Shown here in pieces: positions 43,660 to 58,029 of a DNA stretch of 64,000 nucleotides. The DNA lies in NCBI RefSeq assembly GCF_900100925.1, contig NZ_FNKO01000002.1:1984001-2048000 (forward strand). Direction: 5' to 3'. The translations under genes and the position numbers were made by a program. The number at the start of each line of letters is the position of its first letter. The first letter of the stretch is position 1. This DNA is from Actinopolyspora saharensis (GTDB taxonomy: Bacteria > Actinomycetota > Actinomycetes > Mycobacteriales > Pseudonocardiaceae). The notes under the pieces are model-generated. The model saw only the letters and a program-made list of their open reading frames with translations, did no database searches and was not told the origin of the DNA.

Positions 43660-44190
43660 ATGAGCACGGCAGGTGTGAAGCGGAATCGTTCCGGGCGCAG
43701 GTGGCCGCTGGTGACCGCGTCCGTGCTGCTGGCCGCGAGCGTGCTCGCGGCAGGGGGATTCGGTGTTTCCTGGGCGCTGGCGGCCAACGATCCCTCCGTG
43801 GAGCTGGCCGCTACCCGGGATCGGGTGCTGAGCGCGGGCCGACAGGCGGTGATCAACTACAACTCGATCGATCACCGGCAGGCGCAGCAGGACGTGGACC
43901 AGGCCCTCGACGGGACCACCGGTCCGCTGCACGACGTGCTGGAAGGGAGCCGCGACCAGCGGATCGAGCGAATCACCAAGAACAAGGTGGTCATGCGGGC
44001 GGAGGTGATGGACTCGGCGCTGACCGAGCTGAACACCCGCGAGGGCAAGGCGCGGATGATCGCGAGCTACAAGATCACCAAGGAGTCCAAGGACGGGAAA
44101 CCGTCCACCACCAGCTGGCGGGTTCGCACCGAGCTCACCAGAACCGGGCAGGGGTGGAAGATGAGCCGGATGAAGCCCACCGCTATCTAG
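43660..44190 (+). CDS. Mce-associated membrane protein
   Basis: A 176-residue protein with an N-terminal membrane helix (WPLVTASVLLAASVLAAGGF) and an extracytoplasmic NTF2-like domain (VELAATRDRVLSAGRQAVIN, then KMSRMKPTAI). This is the Mas pattern found at the ends of actinomycete mce operons; Mas proteins are thought to stabilise the complex. The ATG at 43660 follows GTGTGGGG; another in-frame ATG-like start (GTG) lies 24 bases upstream. It follows mceF after 39 bases. Confidence 0.85.
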   Translation: MSTAGVKRNRSGRRWPLVTASVLLAASVLAAGGFGVSWALAANDPSVELAATRDRVLSAGRQAVINYNSIDHRQAQQDVDQALDGTTGPLHDVLEGSRDQRIERITKNKVVMRAEVMDSALTELNTREGKARMIASYKITKESKDGKPSTTSWRVRTELTRTGQGWKMSRMKPTAI

Positions 44191-44346
44191 CGCTGGTGGT
44201 GTCCGCGGCGGACGCCGCCACTCGACGTCGTACCCACCCGGAGCGGGCTCAGGTGAGAGCTCCCCGAGGAACGGGCCACGCGCAAACCAGTCCACGCAAT
44301 CTCGCAGCAGAACTTCGCGCAACCGGTCGGTCAGAAGGAGAGCGTC

Positions 44347-45450
44347 GTGAGCGTTTCCCGCAGTACTCCACGCCGCCGCCAGAGTGGTTCCCCGGCACGC
44401 AAGCCGCGTGTCGCCGGGACGAGGAACCGCGCGAGCACCGCCGCGGGCGCGTCCCCGCGGGCGGACGCGCCGGCCGAGCAGGACGCCGGGCAGGACACGA
44501 GCACGGTCGCCGGGCGGGATTCCGCGGAGACCGCCGCGGAGGAGACCGGGGCAGCGGAAGCCGGGGCGGTGGACGGGACCGAGCCTGCGACCGCCGCGGC
44601 AGCGGATGCGGCGGAGGACGCGACCACGGGGGGTCCGGCTTCGGGTGAGGAAGGCCCCTCGGGGCAGGACAGCGCTGCGGAGGCCGGCACTGCGGGAGTC
44701 GACACCGCCGAGAGCACGAGCACCGTTGACGATGGTTCCGGCGAGGACTCCGAACGGGGCGAGGAGCCGGAACGGTCCCGTGGCGAAGTCGCACCGGGGC
44801 GGGGTTCCGGTGCTACCGGCAGCGCGGACGGACAGCGGGAGCCCGCGGCTTCTCCAGCCGAGTCCTCCGGTGGGCGGGGCAGGCGCTCGTGGAGGCGCGC
44901 CTCGGAATCCGGGAGCCGGTCCGGACTCTCCTCCGGACACGTGAGGACCGTGCTGACGGCGGTGCTGCTGGTGCTCGCCCTCGGCTTCGGCGGGCTCGCG
45001 TACTGGTTCCACCAGACGGCCCACGCGCTGCGGCACGAAGGCCCCTCCGCGAACGCGGCGCTCGTGGACGAGGCCACCACCAGTGAGGTCAAGGGGCAGA
45101 TCGGCAGCGCGGTGGAAAAGCTGTTCTCCTACGACTACTCCAACGTGGGCAAGACCGACAAGGCGGCCGAGAACCTGCTGGTGGGCGAGGCCGTGGAGCA
45201 GTACGACAAGATGTTCAAAACGGTGCGCGAGCAGGCGCCCAAGCAGAAGATGAAGCTCACCAGCACCGTCGCCAGGTCGGGGGTGACCCTGCTCGAGGGG
45301 GACCGCGCCGAGGTCCTGGTGTTCGTCAACCAGGAGGCCACGAGCGCCAAGAGCGACGAGGGCGGCATGTACCCCGCCCAGTTGACGGTGCAGGCCGAGA
45401 AGCGCTCCGGGGAGTGGAAGATCTCCGGCATGTCGCAGTTCGCCCGGTAG
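44347..45450 (+). CDS. Mce-associated membrane protein with long acidic N-terminus
   Basis: A 367-residue protein: a disordered, Ala/Glu/Ser-rich N-terminal half (to about 190), one membrane helix (VRTVLTAVLLVLALGFGGLA), and an extracytoplasmic Mas-type domain (QIGSAVEKLFSYDYSNVGKT, then YDKMFKTVREQAPKQKMKLT). GTG start with GAAGGAG nearby. It is the second Mas protein of the operon; the acidic half is unusually long for the family. Confidence 0.82.
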   Translation: MSVSRSTPRRRQSGSPARKPRVAGTRNRASTAAGASPRADAPAEQDAGQDTSTVAGRDSAETAAEETGAAEAGAVDGTEPATAAAADAAEDATTGGPASGEEGPSGQDSAAEAGTAGVDTAESTSTVDDGSGEDSERGEEPERSRGEVAPGRGSGATGSADGQREPAASPAESSGGRGRRSWRRASESGSRSGLSSGHVRTVLTAVLLVLALGFGGLAYWFHQTAHALRHEGPSANAALVDEATTSEVKGQIGSAVEKLFSYDYSNVGKTDKAAENLLVGEAVEQYDKMFKTVREQAPKQKMKLTSTVARSGVTLLEGDRAEVLVFVNQEATSAKSDEGGMYPAQLTVQAEKRSGEWKISGMSQFAR

Positions 45451-45535
45451 CGGAAAGCTCCGGCGGCCCGGTCCGCGCGGGTGGCCGGAGCGGAGACCTC
45501 CCGCGGGGCGAGCCGGGCGGGAGCGCTCCCGGGGA

Positions 45536-45554
45536 GGCACGGCACAGCCGTGCC
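45536..45554. terminator. Possible hairpin terminator at the end of the mce operon
   Basis: GGCACGGC pairs with GCCGTGCC around ACA, between the last Mas gene and the convergent ADP-ribosylglycohydrolase gene, nine bases before its stop codon. It has no T-run; it may stop both transcripts. Confidence 0.45.
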
Positions 45555-45562
45555 ACCGGCCG

Positions 45563-46489
45563 TCAGCCCGCGAGCAGCGTCCCCAGCTCCCGCAACCGGC
45601 CCGCGCCTTCCAGGCGCCGCAGCGGCTCCGGGGGCAGTGCCGTGGCGCCGCAACGCGCCCCGGCCAGCGCACCGGCCATGCTTCCGATGGTGTCGGTGTC
45701 CCCGCCCGCGGCTATGGCGAAGCGGACTGCCTCCCGAGGGGAGTCCGGGTGGCGCAGGAAGGAGAACAGGGCCAGCGGAACCGAACCCGGGGCGGTCACG
45801 TCGTTGCCGAGCCGCTCGGCCGCCTCGGCGGGTGAGCTGGAACGCGGGACCGCGCGCGTCCGCTCCAGCAGGGATATCCAGCGCGAGTCCGGGCAGCAGC
45901 CGGCCACCCGGTCGAGGAACCGGTCCGGGTCGAGAGCGGTGTCGGCGGGCGTGGACAGCGCGAGGTGGACGGCGCACCCCTGCACGGCGGCGGCGTGCGC
46001 ACCGTCCGGGTGGGCGTGGGTGACCTCTCCGCTGCGGAGTCCCAGGGTGGCTGCCTCCGGCGGGGTCGGAGCCGCGAGCGCCACCGGGGAGACGCGCATG
46101 GCCGCGCCGTTGCCGTAGGAGCCCTGCCCGCCGAAGGAGTTCCGGGCGGCGCTGCTCCACTCCGATCCGGACAGCACCGCGCGGAAGACGTGGCCGATCC
46201 CGCCGCCCCACCCCCGACCCGGTTCGGCGCGCCAGGCCCGCGCGAAGTCGAGCGCCAGGTCCTGCTGCTGGATCCCGCTCCCGGGGGAGCGCTCGGCGAA
46301 GTGCTCGGCCAGCACGAGGGTCAGCACGGTGTCGTCGGTGTAGCGCAGCTCCCCCTCGGAGGTCTCGACCTCGTCCAGCTGGTCGGCGCGCACCGCGGAC
46401 ATGCCCTCGAACCGGGATCCCAGGGCGTCCCCCAGCGCCGCGCCGAGCAGCAGCCCCGCTGCTCGGTCCCGCGGATCTGCAGTGTTCAC
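45563..46489 (-). CDS. ADP-ribosylglycohydrolase family protein, motifs intact
   Basis: A 308-residue DraG/ARH-type protein. All the main features are present: GAALGDALGSRFEG near 16-29, the metal-binding TDDT at 51-54, GNGAAMRVSPVALA in the middle, and GGDTDTIG at 262-269, which supplies the second set of metal ligands. It should remove ADP-ribose from a protein or small molecule with two Mg ions. It is 73 bases downstream of the TPR-CHAT gene on the same strand, so they are likely co-transcribed. This is the ordinary, probably active member, in contrast with the large tandem protein at 60.9 kb. Confidence 0.9.
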   Translation of the reverse strand: MNTADPRDRAAGLLLGAALGDALGSRFEGMSAVRADQLDEVETSEGELRYTDDTVLTLVLAEHFAERSPGSGIQQQDLALDFARAWRAEPGRGWGGGIGHVFRAVLSGSEWSSAARNSFGGQGSYGNGAAMRVSPVALAAPTPPEAATLGLRSGEVTHAHPDGAHAAAVQGCAVHLALSTPADTALDPDRFLDRVAGCCPDSRWISLLERTRAVPRSSSPAEAAERLGNDVTAPGSVPLALFSFLRHPDSPREAVRFAIAAGGDTDTIGSMAGALAGARCGATALPPEPLRRLEGAGRLRELGTLLAG

Positions 46490-46562
46490 GTGTCGTCTCC
46501 CGTGTGCCGTTGCCCCCGCTGCCCCCGCGCGGGACGCGGGGCGCTCGTCCGTTCCGCGCGGC

Positions 46563-49500
46563 TCAACTCCCCGCGTGAACGTATCCCGCCCACAGCGTCG
46601 GGGTGTCCGGGTAGCGGCGCCGCAGCCGTCTGACGAGCGAGTTGAGCACCGCCGGGGTCCACGTGGCGTTGAACTTCCCGTCCTGGGAGATCTCCGTGTA
46701 CAGGGCCGAGATCACGTCCTCGGAGGCCCCGCGGTGAACGGCCCAGAGGGTGCCGACCACGTGGGCGAAACCGATGAAGGCGAACGCATCGGCCAGCGTG
46801 AAGGTGGCTGCCGAGGGGGTCTCCCTGGTGCGGCAGCGGGCCAGGCAGGCGAACCGCGCCTTGCCGAAGTCGTGCTGCCCCAGCTCGAGCAGCCCCAGGG
46901 ACCGCTCGCGGGCCTCCCGGTCCAGCACCAGGCTCGCCGCGGGTTGCGCGGCGTTCTGGGTGCTGGGTTCGCAGATGTGCATCCAGGGGTGCTGCTGCAT
47001 CGCGGTGAGCGCCGTCTCGGTGGGGTGCTCCCCGCTGGACAGCACGGGTGCCGACGGCCAGTGGCGCGCCGGGATCCTGGTCGGGTGCTCGGGGGCGTGC
47101 TGATCGGGTGGTCCCACGATGAGTCCCGGACCGTTGTCGAGCTCCTCCCGCTGCTCGGTGTCCAGCAGGGTGCGCAGTCCCGGGGTGTAGGAGGAGACGA
47201 CCCTGTCCAGCGCCGACTCGCCCTCGGAGGAGGTGGCCGCGTGCAGCGGCAGGAAGGCGGCCGCGCCCTGCGGGCTCCACCAGAGCCGCGGCCAGCGCAC
47301 CCCCTGCGCGGGAGTGCGGGTGTAGCCCATGCGCTCGAGCACGGGGCGGGTGACGTTCCGCCACAGCCAGTCCAGGGCCTCGGAGAGGGCGTTCTCGCTC
47401 TCCGCGCTGCGCTGTCCCTGCTGCGTGGAGTTCAGTATCGTCTCGGCGTGCCTTTCCGCCAGCTCGGGTGAGACCGCGGGCAGGCCGACCACCAGGGCGC
47501 GCCCGCCGAAGACGACGATGGCGTCCGAGCGGTACTTGCTCAGGTTGAGCAGCACCACCGCGCCCTGATCGGTGGCCTCGGCCAGCCTGGAGAAGGGCAG
47601 CGGGGTCATGGTCCGCTCGTGGCCGGGTTCGGCGTGGATCTCCTGCAGGAGGTCGTCCCAGGTCTCGGCCAACCAGCGTCGCCGCTCCACGTCCTCGACG
47701 ATGTCCGGCCCGCTCAGGACGGGCTCCTCGTTCGGGCGGTCCAGCAACCTGCGCAGGCGCACGGCGTCGGTGGCCAGCTCCGGGTGGGCGTGGTTCAGCC
47801 TGCCGAGCTCCCCGCTGCCGGGGAGCAGCTCGGAGAACAGCGCAGCGCGACCGTGCTCCAGCAGCTCGACGGCCCGCTCCGGTTTGCCGACCTCCAGCGC
47901 GCACGCGGCCGCGTCGGCGGTCACGTGGGCCCAGCGGCGCTGCACGCCCGAGGTGGCCACCGTCCGCTTGCCCTGGGTGACCAGCGGGAGCAGTTCCACC
48001 GCGAGCGTGAACGACTCGAGGGCTTCCGACCAGCGGTGGGCGTGGGCCGCCAACCTCCCGCACAGGTTGGCCGCCCGGAGCCGCTGATCGGCGGGCCCGG
48101 TGGGAAGGGTCGCCGCCTCGGTCAACGTCCTGCGCGCCCAGCGGTAGAGCTTCCGTCTGCCGGTGCGGCGGTAGAGGGTCTGCAGCGCGCGCCCCAGGTG
48201 CGTGGACACCGACACCCGTTCCGTGGCCGAATCGGGCATGGCGATCAGCGCCCGGTCGAACATCTCGATGGCCGTTTCCAGATCCTCGTTGCGGCCGCTG
48301 ATCCGGTTCCTGTGGACCGCGACCACACCCAGCTGGGCGTAGGCGGTGTACTGCGGGGCGGTGCGGGCCTCGGAGGCGTTCAGCGCCTGCTGCGCCGTTT
48401 GGGTGGCGCGGTCGAGGTCCTCCTGCTCGTTCGCGCGCTCGAACCTGGTGATGAGCGTGGAAGCCAGCGAGTTCAGCACCGCGCACTGCTTCGGTTCCGG
48501 GACTTCGGCCTCCGTCGCCGCCTCGCCCGCGGCCACGGCCGTGTCCAGCGCCGCCGTGTTGCCGCCGTGCAGGTAGTGGCGGCGGGCGAGCGCCCCGTAC
48601 CCCGCCAGTGCCACGGCGCGGTTCGGGTCGTCGCCCGCGAGGTCGCGCATCCACGGGCTGATCACCCGGAGCGCCCGGTAGAGGTTGTCGGGCTCCCCGC
48701 TGCTGTCCAGGTGCTCCACGGTGGCCGAGGCGAGGTTCCAGACCAGCTTGCCCAGCAGCGGGTTGCCCGGGTCCAGGGCGTCGAGCGTGCCGAAGAGCTC
48801 GTCGACGGCCGACTGCAGGTCGTTCAGGTCACCGCGTTGGCGGTAGCGCAGTCGCAGCGCCTCGGCGAAGCGCAGCAGCGTGGACCTCCGGTGCTGTCCG
48901 TCCGGCAGCGACTCCACGCCGTTGCTCAGGTACTTGATCCCCTCGTCGAGGTCGCTGGGTTCGGCATTGCGCTCGTGCCTGCGCAGCAGAGCCGTGCCCA
49001 GGCTGACCAGCAGCTCCGGGTCCCCGCCGCGCTGGGCGCCGTCCCCGCCGGCCGTTTCGCGCAGCGCCGCGCGGAAGGCGTCGACCGACTCGTCGTCCGA
49101 GTTGCTGTCGGAGGCCAGCCGTGCGTGCGCCTTGAGCGCGTTGCCCAGGCGCACCAGCGCCGTGGTGCGGTGCCGTCCGTTGCCCTCGGTGTCCCCGCCG
49201 GTGGTGGGGATCCGGTCCAGGCGCTCCGTGGCGCGCCTGGCGGCCCGCACGGCGTCGGCGGCCTGCTCGGCGGAGCCCTTACGGGTGGCGCAGTCCGTGT
49301 GCGCCAGCGCGAGGTTGCACAGGTAGAGCACCGCGTCGGGGTCGTCGCGGCGCGCGGAGTCCGCCGCCGAGCGGTAGTAGGCGACGGCGTCCTCGAGGTG
49401 GGCCAGGTCACCGGAGGCCAGGTGGGCGAGCTGGGCGGCGCTGCCCAGGTTGTTGAGCACGCTCGGCCGGGAGGGGTCGTTTTCCGGCAGCGCGCCGGCC

Positions 49501-49790
49501 GTGGCGCGCAGCACCTCGGTCACCCAGGACAGCGCCTTGAAGTCGAAGGTGGCCATCATGTGGTTGAGCGCGGCCAGCGCGTCGGCGTAGCGCTGCTCGG
49601 GGGTCTGCTCCTCGGGAGCGGGCCGGCTCTCGGGGGCGGGGGGACCGGGCTGGTCGGTCCGCACGGGTGCGGTCTCCTCCACGTTGTTGAACCAGCTGTT
49701 GCTGGTGCCCGCGGAGTGCTCGGGAGGTGGTCCGGAGGGTTGATCGCTCCCGTGGAACGGCTGATTCTGCTGGTGCACCTGGTTGTCCAT
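46563..49790 (-). CDS. TPR-CHAT domain protein with atypical catalytic site
   Basis: A 1075-residue protein. Residues 65-700 are helical, TPR-like repeats (e.g. SVLNNLGSAAQLAHLASGDL); the C-terminal 300 residues are a CHAT domain (caspase-like fold) ending WAGYVHAG. In CHAT peptidases the catalytic His is in a HxxCHG motif; here the site reads HPWMHICEPS (His938, Cys940, Glu941), so that His is not there, while the candidate nucleophile remains in LARCRT (Cys986). It may be a non-peptidase CHAT protein or use another base. The ATG at 49790 follows GGGAGAACAAGG. It precedes an ADP-ribosylglycohydrolase gene and is 0.7 kb from rpoB on the opposite strand. Confidence 0.88.
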   Translation of the reverse strand: MDNQVHQQNQPFHGSDQPSGPPPEHSAGTSNSWFNNVEETAPVRTDQPGPPAPESRPAPEEQTPEQRYADALAALNHMMATFDFKALSWVTEVLRATAGALPENDPSRPSVLNNLGSAAQLAHLASGDLAHLEDAVAYYRSAADSARRDDPDAVLYLCNLALAHTDCATRKGSAEQAADAVRAARRATERLDRIPTTGGDTEGNGRHRTTALVRLGNALKAHARLASDSNSDDESVDAFRAALRETAGGDGAQRGGDPELLVSLGTALLRRHERNAEPSDLDEGIKYLSNGVESLPDGQHRRSTLLRFAEALRLRYRQRGDLNDLQSAVDELFGTLDALDPGNPLLGKLVWNLASATVEHLDSSGEPDNLYRALRVISPWMRDLAGDDPNRAVALAGYGALARRHYLHGGNTAALDTAVAAGEAATEAEVPEPKQCAVLNSLASTLITRFERANEQEDLDRATQTAQQALNASEARTAPQYTAYAQLGVVAVHRNRISGRNEDLETAIEMFDRALIAMPDSATERVSVSTHLGRALQTLYRRTGRRKLYRWARRTLTEAATLPTGPADQRLRAANLCGRLAAHAHRWSEALESFTLAVELLPLVTQGKRTVATSGVQRRWAHVTADAAACALEVGKPERAVELLEHGRAALFSELLPGSGELGRLNHAHPELATDAVRLRRLLDRPNEEPVLSGPDIVEDVERRRWLAETWDDLLQEIHAEPGHERTMTPLPFSRLAEATDQGAVVLLNLSKYRSDAIVVFGGRALVVGLPAVSPELAERHAETILNSTQQGQRSAESENALSEALDWLWRNVTRPVLERMGYTRTPAQGVRWPRLWWSPQGAAAFLPLHAATSSEGESALDRVVSSYTPGLRTLLDTEQREELDNGPGLIVGPPDQHAPEHPTRIPARHWPSAPVLSSGEHPTETALTAMQQHPWMHICEPSTQNAAQPAASLVLDREARERSLGLLELGQHDFGKARFACLARCRTRETPSAATFTLADAFAFIGFAHVVGTLWAVHRGASEDVISALYTEISQDGKFNATWTPAVLNSLVRRLRRRYPDTPTLWAGYVHAGS

Positions 49791-50484
49791 CCTTGTTCTC
49801 CCGTGTCACCGCTGGTGCGGAACCGAGGCTGGCTCTTCGAGGGTGGCAGCCGGTGTCGCGTAAGATCGTGACCCCGCGTTCGGTCCGCGCTCGCGGATCT
49901 TCACCGGCTCGGGGGAGACGATACGAGCGCCCTCCGGCGGCTCGCCGGGGTATCGGTGGAAAATCCGCGTGCGACGTCCGTAGTTCGCCAACACCGTACG
50001 TCCGGTGCGCGCGACCGCGGGTGGGCGAGGGCGGCCGCGCTTCCGTGGCGAGGGGCACACGAACTCCGTGAGCGGATCGCCGTTCGGGGGCGTAGAGTAA
50101 CGACAGGAGCGCACGGCGTGGTGGGTGGTCACTGCGGGTGACCGTGTTCTCCACCACGAGGGTGAAGCAACTTTGATCCCTTGACTCACGGGCGCGGGAC
50201 GGTCAGGCTTATTCGCGAACACGCTGAAGCGGAAGACCAAGCGGGCGATGCGGTGACCGCGGAGAGGGATGCTGAAGGCCCCCTCTCGACAGCGAGCTAT
50301 ACGCGAGCTAGACTACTACGTTGCGCTGCCCGCTTTCCCTGTTCCCCGCTCGAGGACCAATCATTGGTGATCCTGAGCTGGGGCTTTGGAACGTGGGCGC
50401 CATTGCACCCTTGACAGCCGTGCTACTCGGACCACCGGGTCCGAAGGCGGTTGCAGCCAGTTCAGAGTCCCGGAAGGACGCATC
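49791..50484. other. Divergent intergenic region between the CHAT gene and rpoB
   Basis: About 690 bases without a supported gene. It holds the promoters of both units and a long rpoB leader. Besides the candidate at 50286, a TTGACA occurs at 50411-50416 but without a matching -10. A long untranslated leader before rpoB is typical of actinomycetes. Confidence 0.5.
50286..50314 (+). promoter_or_regulatory. Candidate rpoB promoter
   Basis: TCGACA at 50286-50291 and TAGACT at 50309-50314 with a 17-base spacer, giving a start near 50321, about 165 bases before the TTG start of rpoB. The elements and spacing fit a vegetative actinobacterial sigma factor. Confidence 0.5.
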
Positions 50485-53400
50485 TTGGCAGTCTCCCGCG
50501 CGACCAAGGTCTCTGCAGCTTCCAACTTCACGAGGGGGATCCCTGGGGCCCCCAGGCGCGTCTCATTCGAGAAGATCCGTGAGCCGCTGGAAGTACCCGA
50601 CCTACTGGATCTGCAGGTACAATCCTTCGAATGGCTCGTCGGTGACGAGGCCTGGTTCCAGCGCCGGGTCGATGCCGGCGAGGAAGCGCCCGTCGGCGGG
50701 CTGGAAGAGGTTCTGAGCGAGATCTCCCCGATCGAGGACTTCTCGGGCTCCATGTCGCTGTCCTTTTCCGACCCGCGTTTCGACGAGGTCAAGGCCTCCA
50801 TCGAGGAGTGCAAAGACAAGGACATGACCTACGCGGCTCCGCTGTTCGTCACAGCGGAGTTCATAAACCAGACGACCGGCGAGATCAAGAGCCAGACCGT
50901 CTTCATGGGGGACTTCCCCGTGATGAGCGACAAGGGAACGTTCATCATCAACGGCACGGAGCGTGTCGTCGTTTCCCAGCTGGTTCGCTCCCCCGGCGTT
51001 TACTTCGATCAGACCGTCGACAAGTCGACGGACAAGGACGTCTACAGCGCGAAGATCATCCCGAGCCGGGGCGCCTGGCTCGAGTTCGACGTCGACAAGC
51101 GTGACACCGTTGGTGTGCGGATCGACCGCAAGCGTCGTCAGCCGGTCACCGTGCTGCTCAAGGCGCTCGGTTGGACGGCGGAGGGCATCCGCGAGCGGTT
51201 CGGTTTCTCCGAGACCATGCTCTCGACCCTGGAGAAGGACCACACCGCCGGTCAGGACGAGGCCCTGCTGGACATCTACCGCAAGCTTCGTCCGGGCGAG
51301 CCGCCGACCAAGGAAAGTGCGCAGACCCTCCTGGAGAACCTCTTCTTCAAGGAGAAGCGCTACGACATGGCCCGGGTCGGCCGGTACAAGGTCAACAAGA
51401 AGCTCGGTCTGGAGCTGCCCTTCACGACGGGCGTGCTCACCGAGGACGACATCGCCACCACCATCGAGTACCTGGTGCGGCTGCACGCGGGTGAGAGCTC
51501 GATGGGCCAGGAGGGCAACGAGGTCCCGGTCGAGCTCGACGACATCGACCACTTCGGAAACCGGAGGCTCCGCACCGTCGGTGAGCTGATCCAGAACCAG
51601 GTGCGCGTGGGGCTCTCCCGGATGGAACGGGTCGTCCGGGAACGGATGACCACCCAGGACGTCGAGGCCATCACACCGCAGACGCTGATCAACATTCGGC
51701 CGGTGGTCGCGGCGATCAAGGAATTCTTCGGCACCTCGCAGCTGTCCCAGTTCATGGACCAGACCAACCCGCTGGCCGGACTGACGCACAAGCGGCGGCT
51801 CTCCGCGCTCGGGCCGGGTGGTCTCTCCAGGGAGCGTGCCGGCGTCGAGGTCCGCGACGTGCACCCCTCGCACTACGGTCGGATGTGTCCGATCGAGACG
51901 CCGGAGGGGCCGAACATCGGCCTCATCGGTTCGCTGGCCACCTTCGGGCGGGTCAATCCCTTCGGATTCATCGAGACCCCGTACCGCAAGGTCGTGGACG
52001 GTGTGGTCACCGAGCAGGTGGACTACCTCACCGCCGACGAGGAGGACCGCTACACCAAGGCGCAGGCGAACACGCCGATCGACGAGAACGGGAACTTCCT
52101 CGAGGACCGCGTGCTCGGCAGGCGCAAGGGCGGCGAGGTCGAGCTGCTCGCTCCGACCGAGATCGAGTACATGGACGTCTCGCCGCGGCAGATGGTCTCG
52201 GCGGCCACGGCGATGCTGCCGTTCCTCGAGCACGACGACGCCAACCGTGCGTTGATGGGCGCCAACATGCAGCGCCAGGCGGTGCCGCTGCTGAAGAGCG
52301 ACTCCCCGCTGGTCGGAACCGGCATGGAGCTGCGTGCGGCCGTGGACGCGGGCATGGTGATCACCGCGGAGAAGGCCGGGGTGATCGAGGACTCCTGCGC
52401 CGACTACATCACGGTCATGGCCGACGACGGCAACCGGCGCACGTACCGGTTGCAGAAGTTCGCGCGGTCCAACCACGGAACCTCCATCAATCAGAAGCCG
52501 ATCGTCGACGAGGGCGACCGGGTGGAGGCGGGCCAGGTCATCGCCGACGGCCCCTCCACCGAGAACGGCGAGATGGCCCTGGGCAAGAACCTCTTGACGG
52601 GCATCATGCCCTGGGAGGGGCACAACTACGAGGACGCGATCATCCTCTCCGAGCGGTTGGTGCAGGACGACGTGCTGACCTCGATCCACATCGAGGAGCA
52701 CGAGGTCGACGCCAGGGACACCAAGCTCGGTTCCGAGGAGATCACCAGGGACATCCCGAACGTCTCCGAGGACGTGCTCTCCGACCTCGACGAGCGCGGC
52801 ATCGTCCGCATCGGTGCCGAGGTCCAGGGCGGCGACATCCTGGTCGGCAAGGTCACGCCCAAGGGTGAGACCGAGCTGACCCCGGAGGAGCGGTTGCTCC
52901 GGGCCATCTTCGGTGAGAAGGCCAGGGAGGTCCGGGACACCTCGCTGAAGGTTCCGCACGGCGAGACCGGCAAGGTCATCGGCGTCCGCGTGTTCAACCG
53001 CGAGGAGGACGACGAGCTCCCGCCGGGGGTCAACGAGCTCGTCCGGGTCTACGTGGCTCAGAAGAGCAAGATCCAGGACGGTGACAAGCTCGCGGGCAGG
53101 CACGGCAACAAGGGTGTCATCGGCAAGATCCTGCCGATCGAGGACATGCCGTTCACCAAGGACGGCACCCCGCTGGACCTCATCCTCAACACCCACGGTG
53201 TGCCGCGTCGTATGAACATCGGCCAGGTGCTGGAGACCCACCTCGGCTGGATCGCCTCGCAGGGGTGGTCGATCGAGGGCGATCCGGACTGGGCCTCGAA
53301 GATCCCGGAGGAGCTCTACGAGGTGGAGCCGGGAACCAAGACGGCCAGCCCGGTGTTCGACGGTGCCCGCGAGGAGGAGATCACCGGGCTGTTGGGGTCC

Positions 53401-53967
53401 ACGAAGCCGAACCGCGACGGTGAGCAGATCGTGGACGGCGACGGCAAGGCGATGTTGATCGACGGACGCAGCGGGGAGCCGTACCCGCACCGCGTCGCGG
53501 TCGGCTACATGTACATCCTCAAGCTGCTGCACCTGGTGGATGACAAGATTCACGCACGGTCGACCGGGCCCTACTCGATGATCACCCAGCAGCCGCTGGG
53601 CGGTAAGGCCCAGTTCGGCGGCCAGCGCTTCGGTGAGATGGAGTGCTGGGCCATGCAGGCCTACGGCGCCGCCTACACGCTGCAGGAACTGCTTACGATC
53701 AAGTCCGATGACGTGCTCGGGCGCGTCAAGGTCTACGAGGCGGTCGTCAAGGGCGAGAACATTCCCGAGCCGGGTATTCCGGAGTCGTTCAAGGTGTTGC
53801 TCAAGGAGCTGCAGTCGCTGTGCCTGAACGTCGAGGTGCTCTCCAGTGACGGCGCCGCCATCGAGATGCGCGATGGTGACGACGAGGACCTCGAGAGGGC
53901 AGCTGCCAACCTCGGCATCAACCTGTCCAAGAACGAGGCCCCCTCGGTCGACGACGTTGTCAACTGA
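50485..53967 (+). CDS. rpoB: DNA-directed RNA polymerase subunit beta
   Basis: A 1160-residue RpoB with a TTG start that gives the actinobacterial N-terminus ([14 protein letters not shown]) after CGGAAGGAC; an upstream ATG frame would add non-family residues. Core motifs are complete, including the rifampicin pocket [20 protein letters not shown] then [10 protein letters not shown]. Relative to the E. coli consensus DQNNPLS, positions 518 and 522 read Thr and Ala, which may alter rifamycin affinity; His526 and Ser531 are conserved. rpoC follows after 92 bases. Confidence 0.98.
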   Translation: MAVSRATKVSAASNFTRGIPGAPRRVSFEKIREPLEVPDLLDLQVQSFEWLVGDEAWFQRRVDAGEEAPVGGLEEVLSEISPIEDFSGSMSLSFSDPRFDEVKASIEECKDKDMTYAAPLFVTAEFINQTTGEIKSQTVFMGDFPVMSDKGTFIINGTERVVVSQLVRSPGVYFDQTVDKSTDKDVYSAKIIPSRGAWLEFDVDKRDTVGVRIDRKRRQPVTVLLKALGWTAEGIRERFGFSETMLSTLEKDHTAGQDEALLDIYRKLRPGEPPTKESAQTLLENLFFKEKRYDMARVGRYKVNKKLGLELPFTTGVLTEDDIATTIEYLVRLHAGESSMGQEGNEVPVELDDIDHFGNRRLRTVGELIQNQVRVGLSRMERVVRERMTTQDVEAITPQTLINIRPVVAAIKEFFGTSQLSQFMDQTNPLAGLTHKRRLSALGPGGLSRERAGVEVRDVHPSHYGRMCPIETPEGPNIGLIGSLATFGRVNPFGFIETPYRKVVDGVVTEQVDYLTADEEDRYTKAQANTPIDENGNFLEDRVLGRRKGGEVELLAPTEIEYMDVSPRQMVSAATAMLPFLEHDDANRALMGANMQRQAVPLLKSDSPLVGTGMELRAAVDAGMVITAEKAGVIEDSCADYITVMADDGNRRTYRLQKFARSNHGTSINQKPIVDEGDRVEAGQVIADGPSTENGEMALGKNLLTGIMPWEGHNYEDAIILSERLVQDDVLTSIHIEEHEVDARDTKLGSEEITRDIPNVSEDVLSDLDERGIVRIGAEVQGGDILVGKVTPKGETELTPEERLLRAIFGEKAREVRDTSLKVPHGETGKVIGVRVFNREEDDELPPGVNELVRVYVAQKSKIQDGDKLAGRHGNKGVIGKILPIEDMPFTKDGTPLDLILNTHGVPRRMNIGQVLETHLGWIASQGWSIEGDPDWASKIPEELYEVEPGTKTASPVFDGAREEEITGLLGSTKPNRDGEQIVDGDGKAMLIDGRSGEPYPHRVAVGYMYILKLLHLVDDKIHARSTGPYSMITQQPLGGKAQFGGQRFGEMECWAMQAYGAAYTLQELLTIKSDDVLGRVKVYEAVVKGENIPEPGIPESFKVLLKELQSLCLNVEVLSSDGAAIEMRDGDDEDLERAAANLGINLSKNEAPSVDDVVN

Positions 53968-54059
53968 CCTCGTCGCCGGTTCGCGGGGATCCCGCGTGAT
54001 CCCCGCGAACCGGCCCCACGTCCACCCGGCACACACCCAACCAAGGGAGAAGACCCGAC

Positions 54060-57971
<3,912 letters not shown>

Positions 57972-57978
57972 GGCGGGA

Positions 57979-58010
57979 CGGGGCGAACCGGTTGATCTCG
58001 GTTCGCCCCG
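57979..58010 (+). terminator. First hairpin after rpoC
   Basis: A perfect 12-bp stem, CGGGGCGAACCG with CGGTTCGCCCCG, and an 8-base loop, starting eight bases after the rpoC stop; a short T-rich stretch follows further on. Confidence 0.7.
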
Positions 58011-58029
58011 TGATCGCGTTCTTACCCCC

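Noticed and set aside
50411..50416. Perfect TTGACA before rpoB
   Set aside because: No matching -10 element at 16-19 bases downstream; the 50286/50309 pair is better.
50602..54036. Very long minus-strand open frame opposite rpoB
   Set aside because: Antisense artefact of GC3-rich coding sequence; the rpoB reading is unambiguous.
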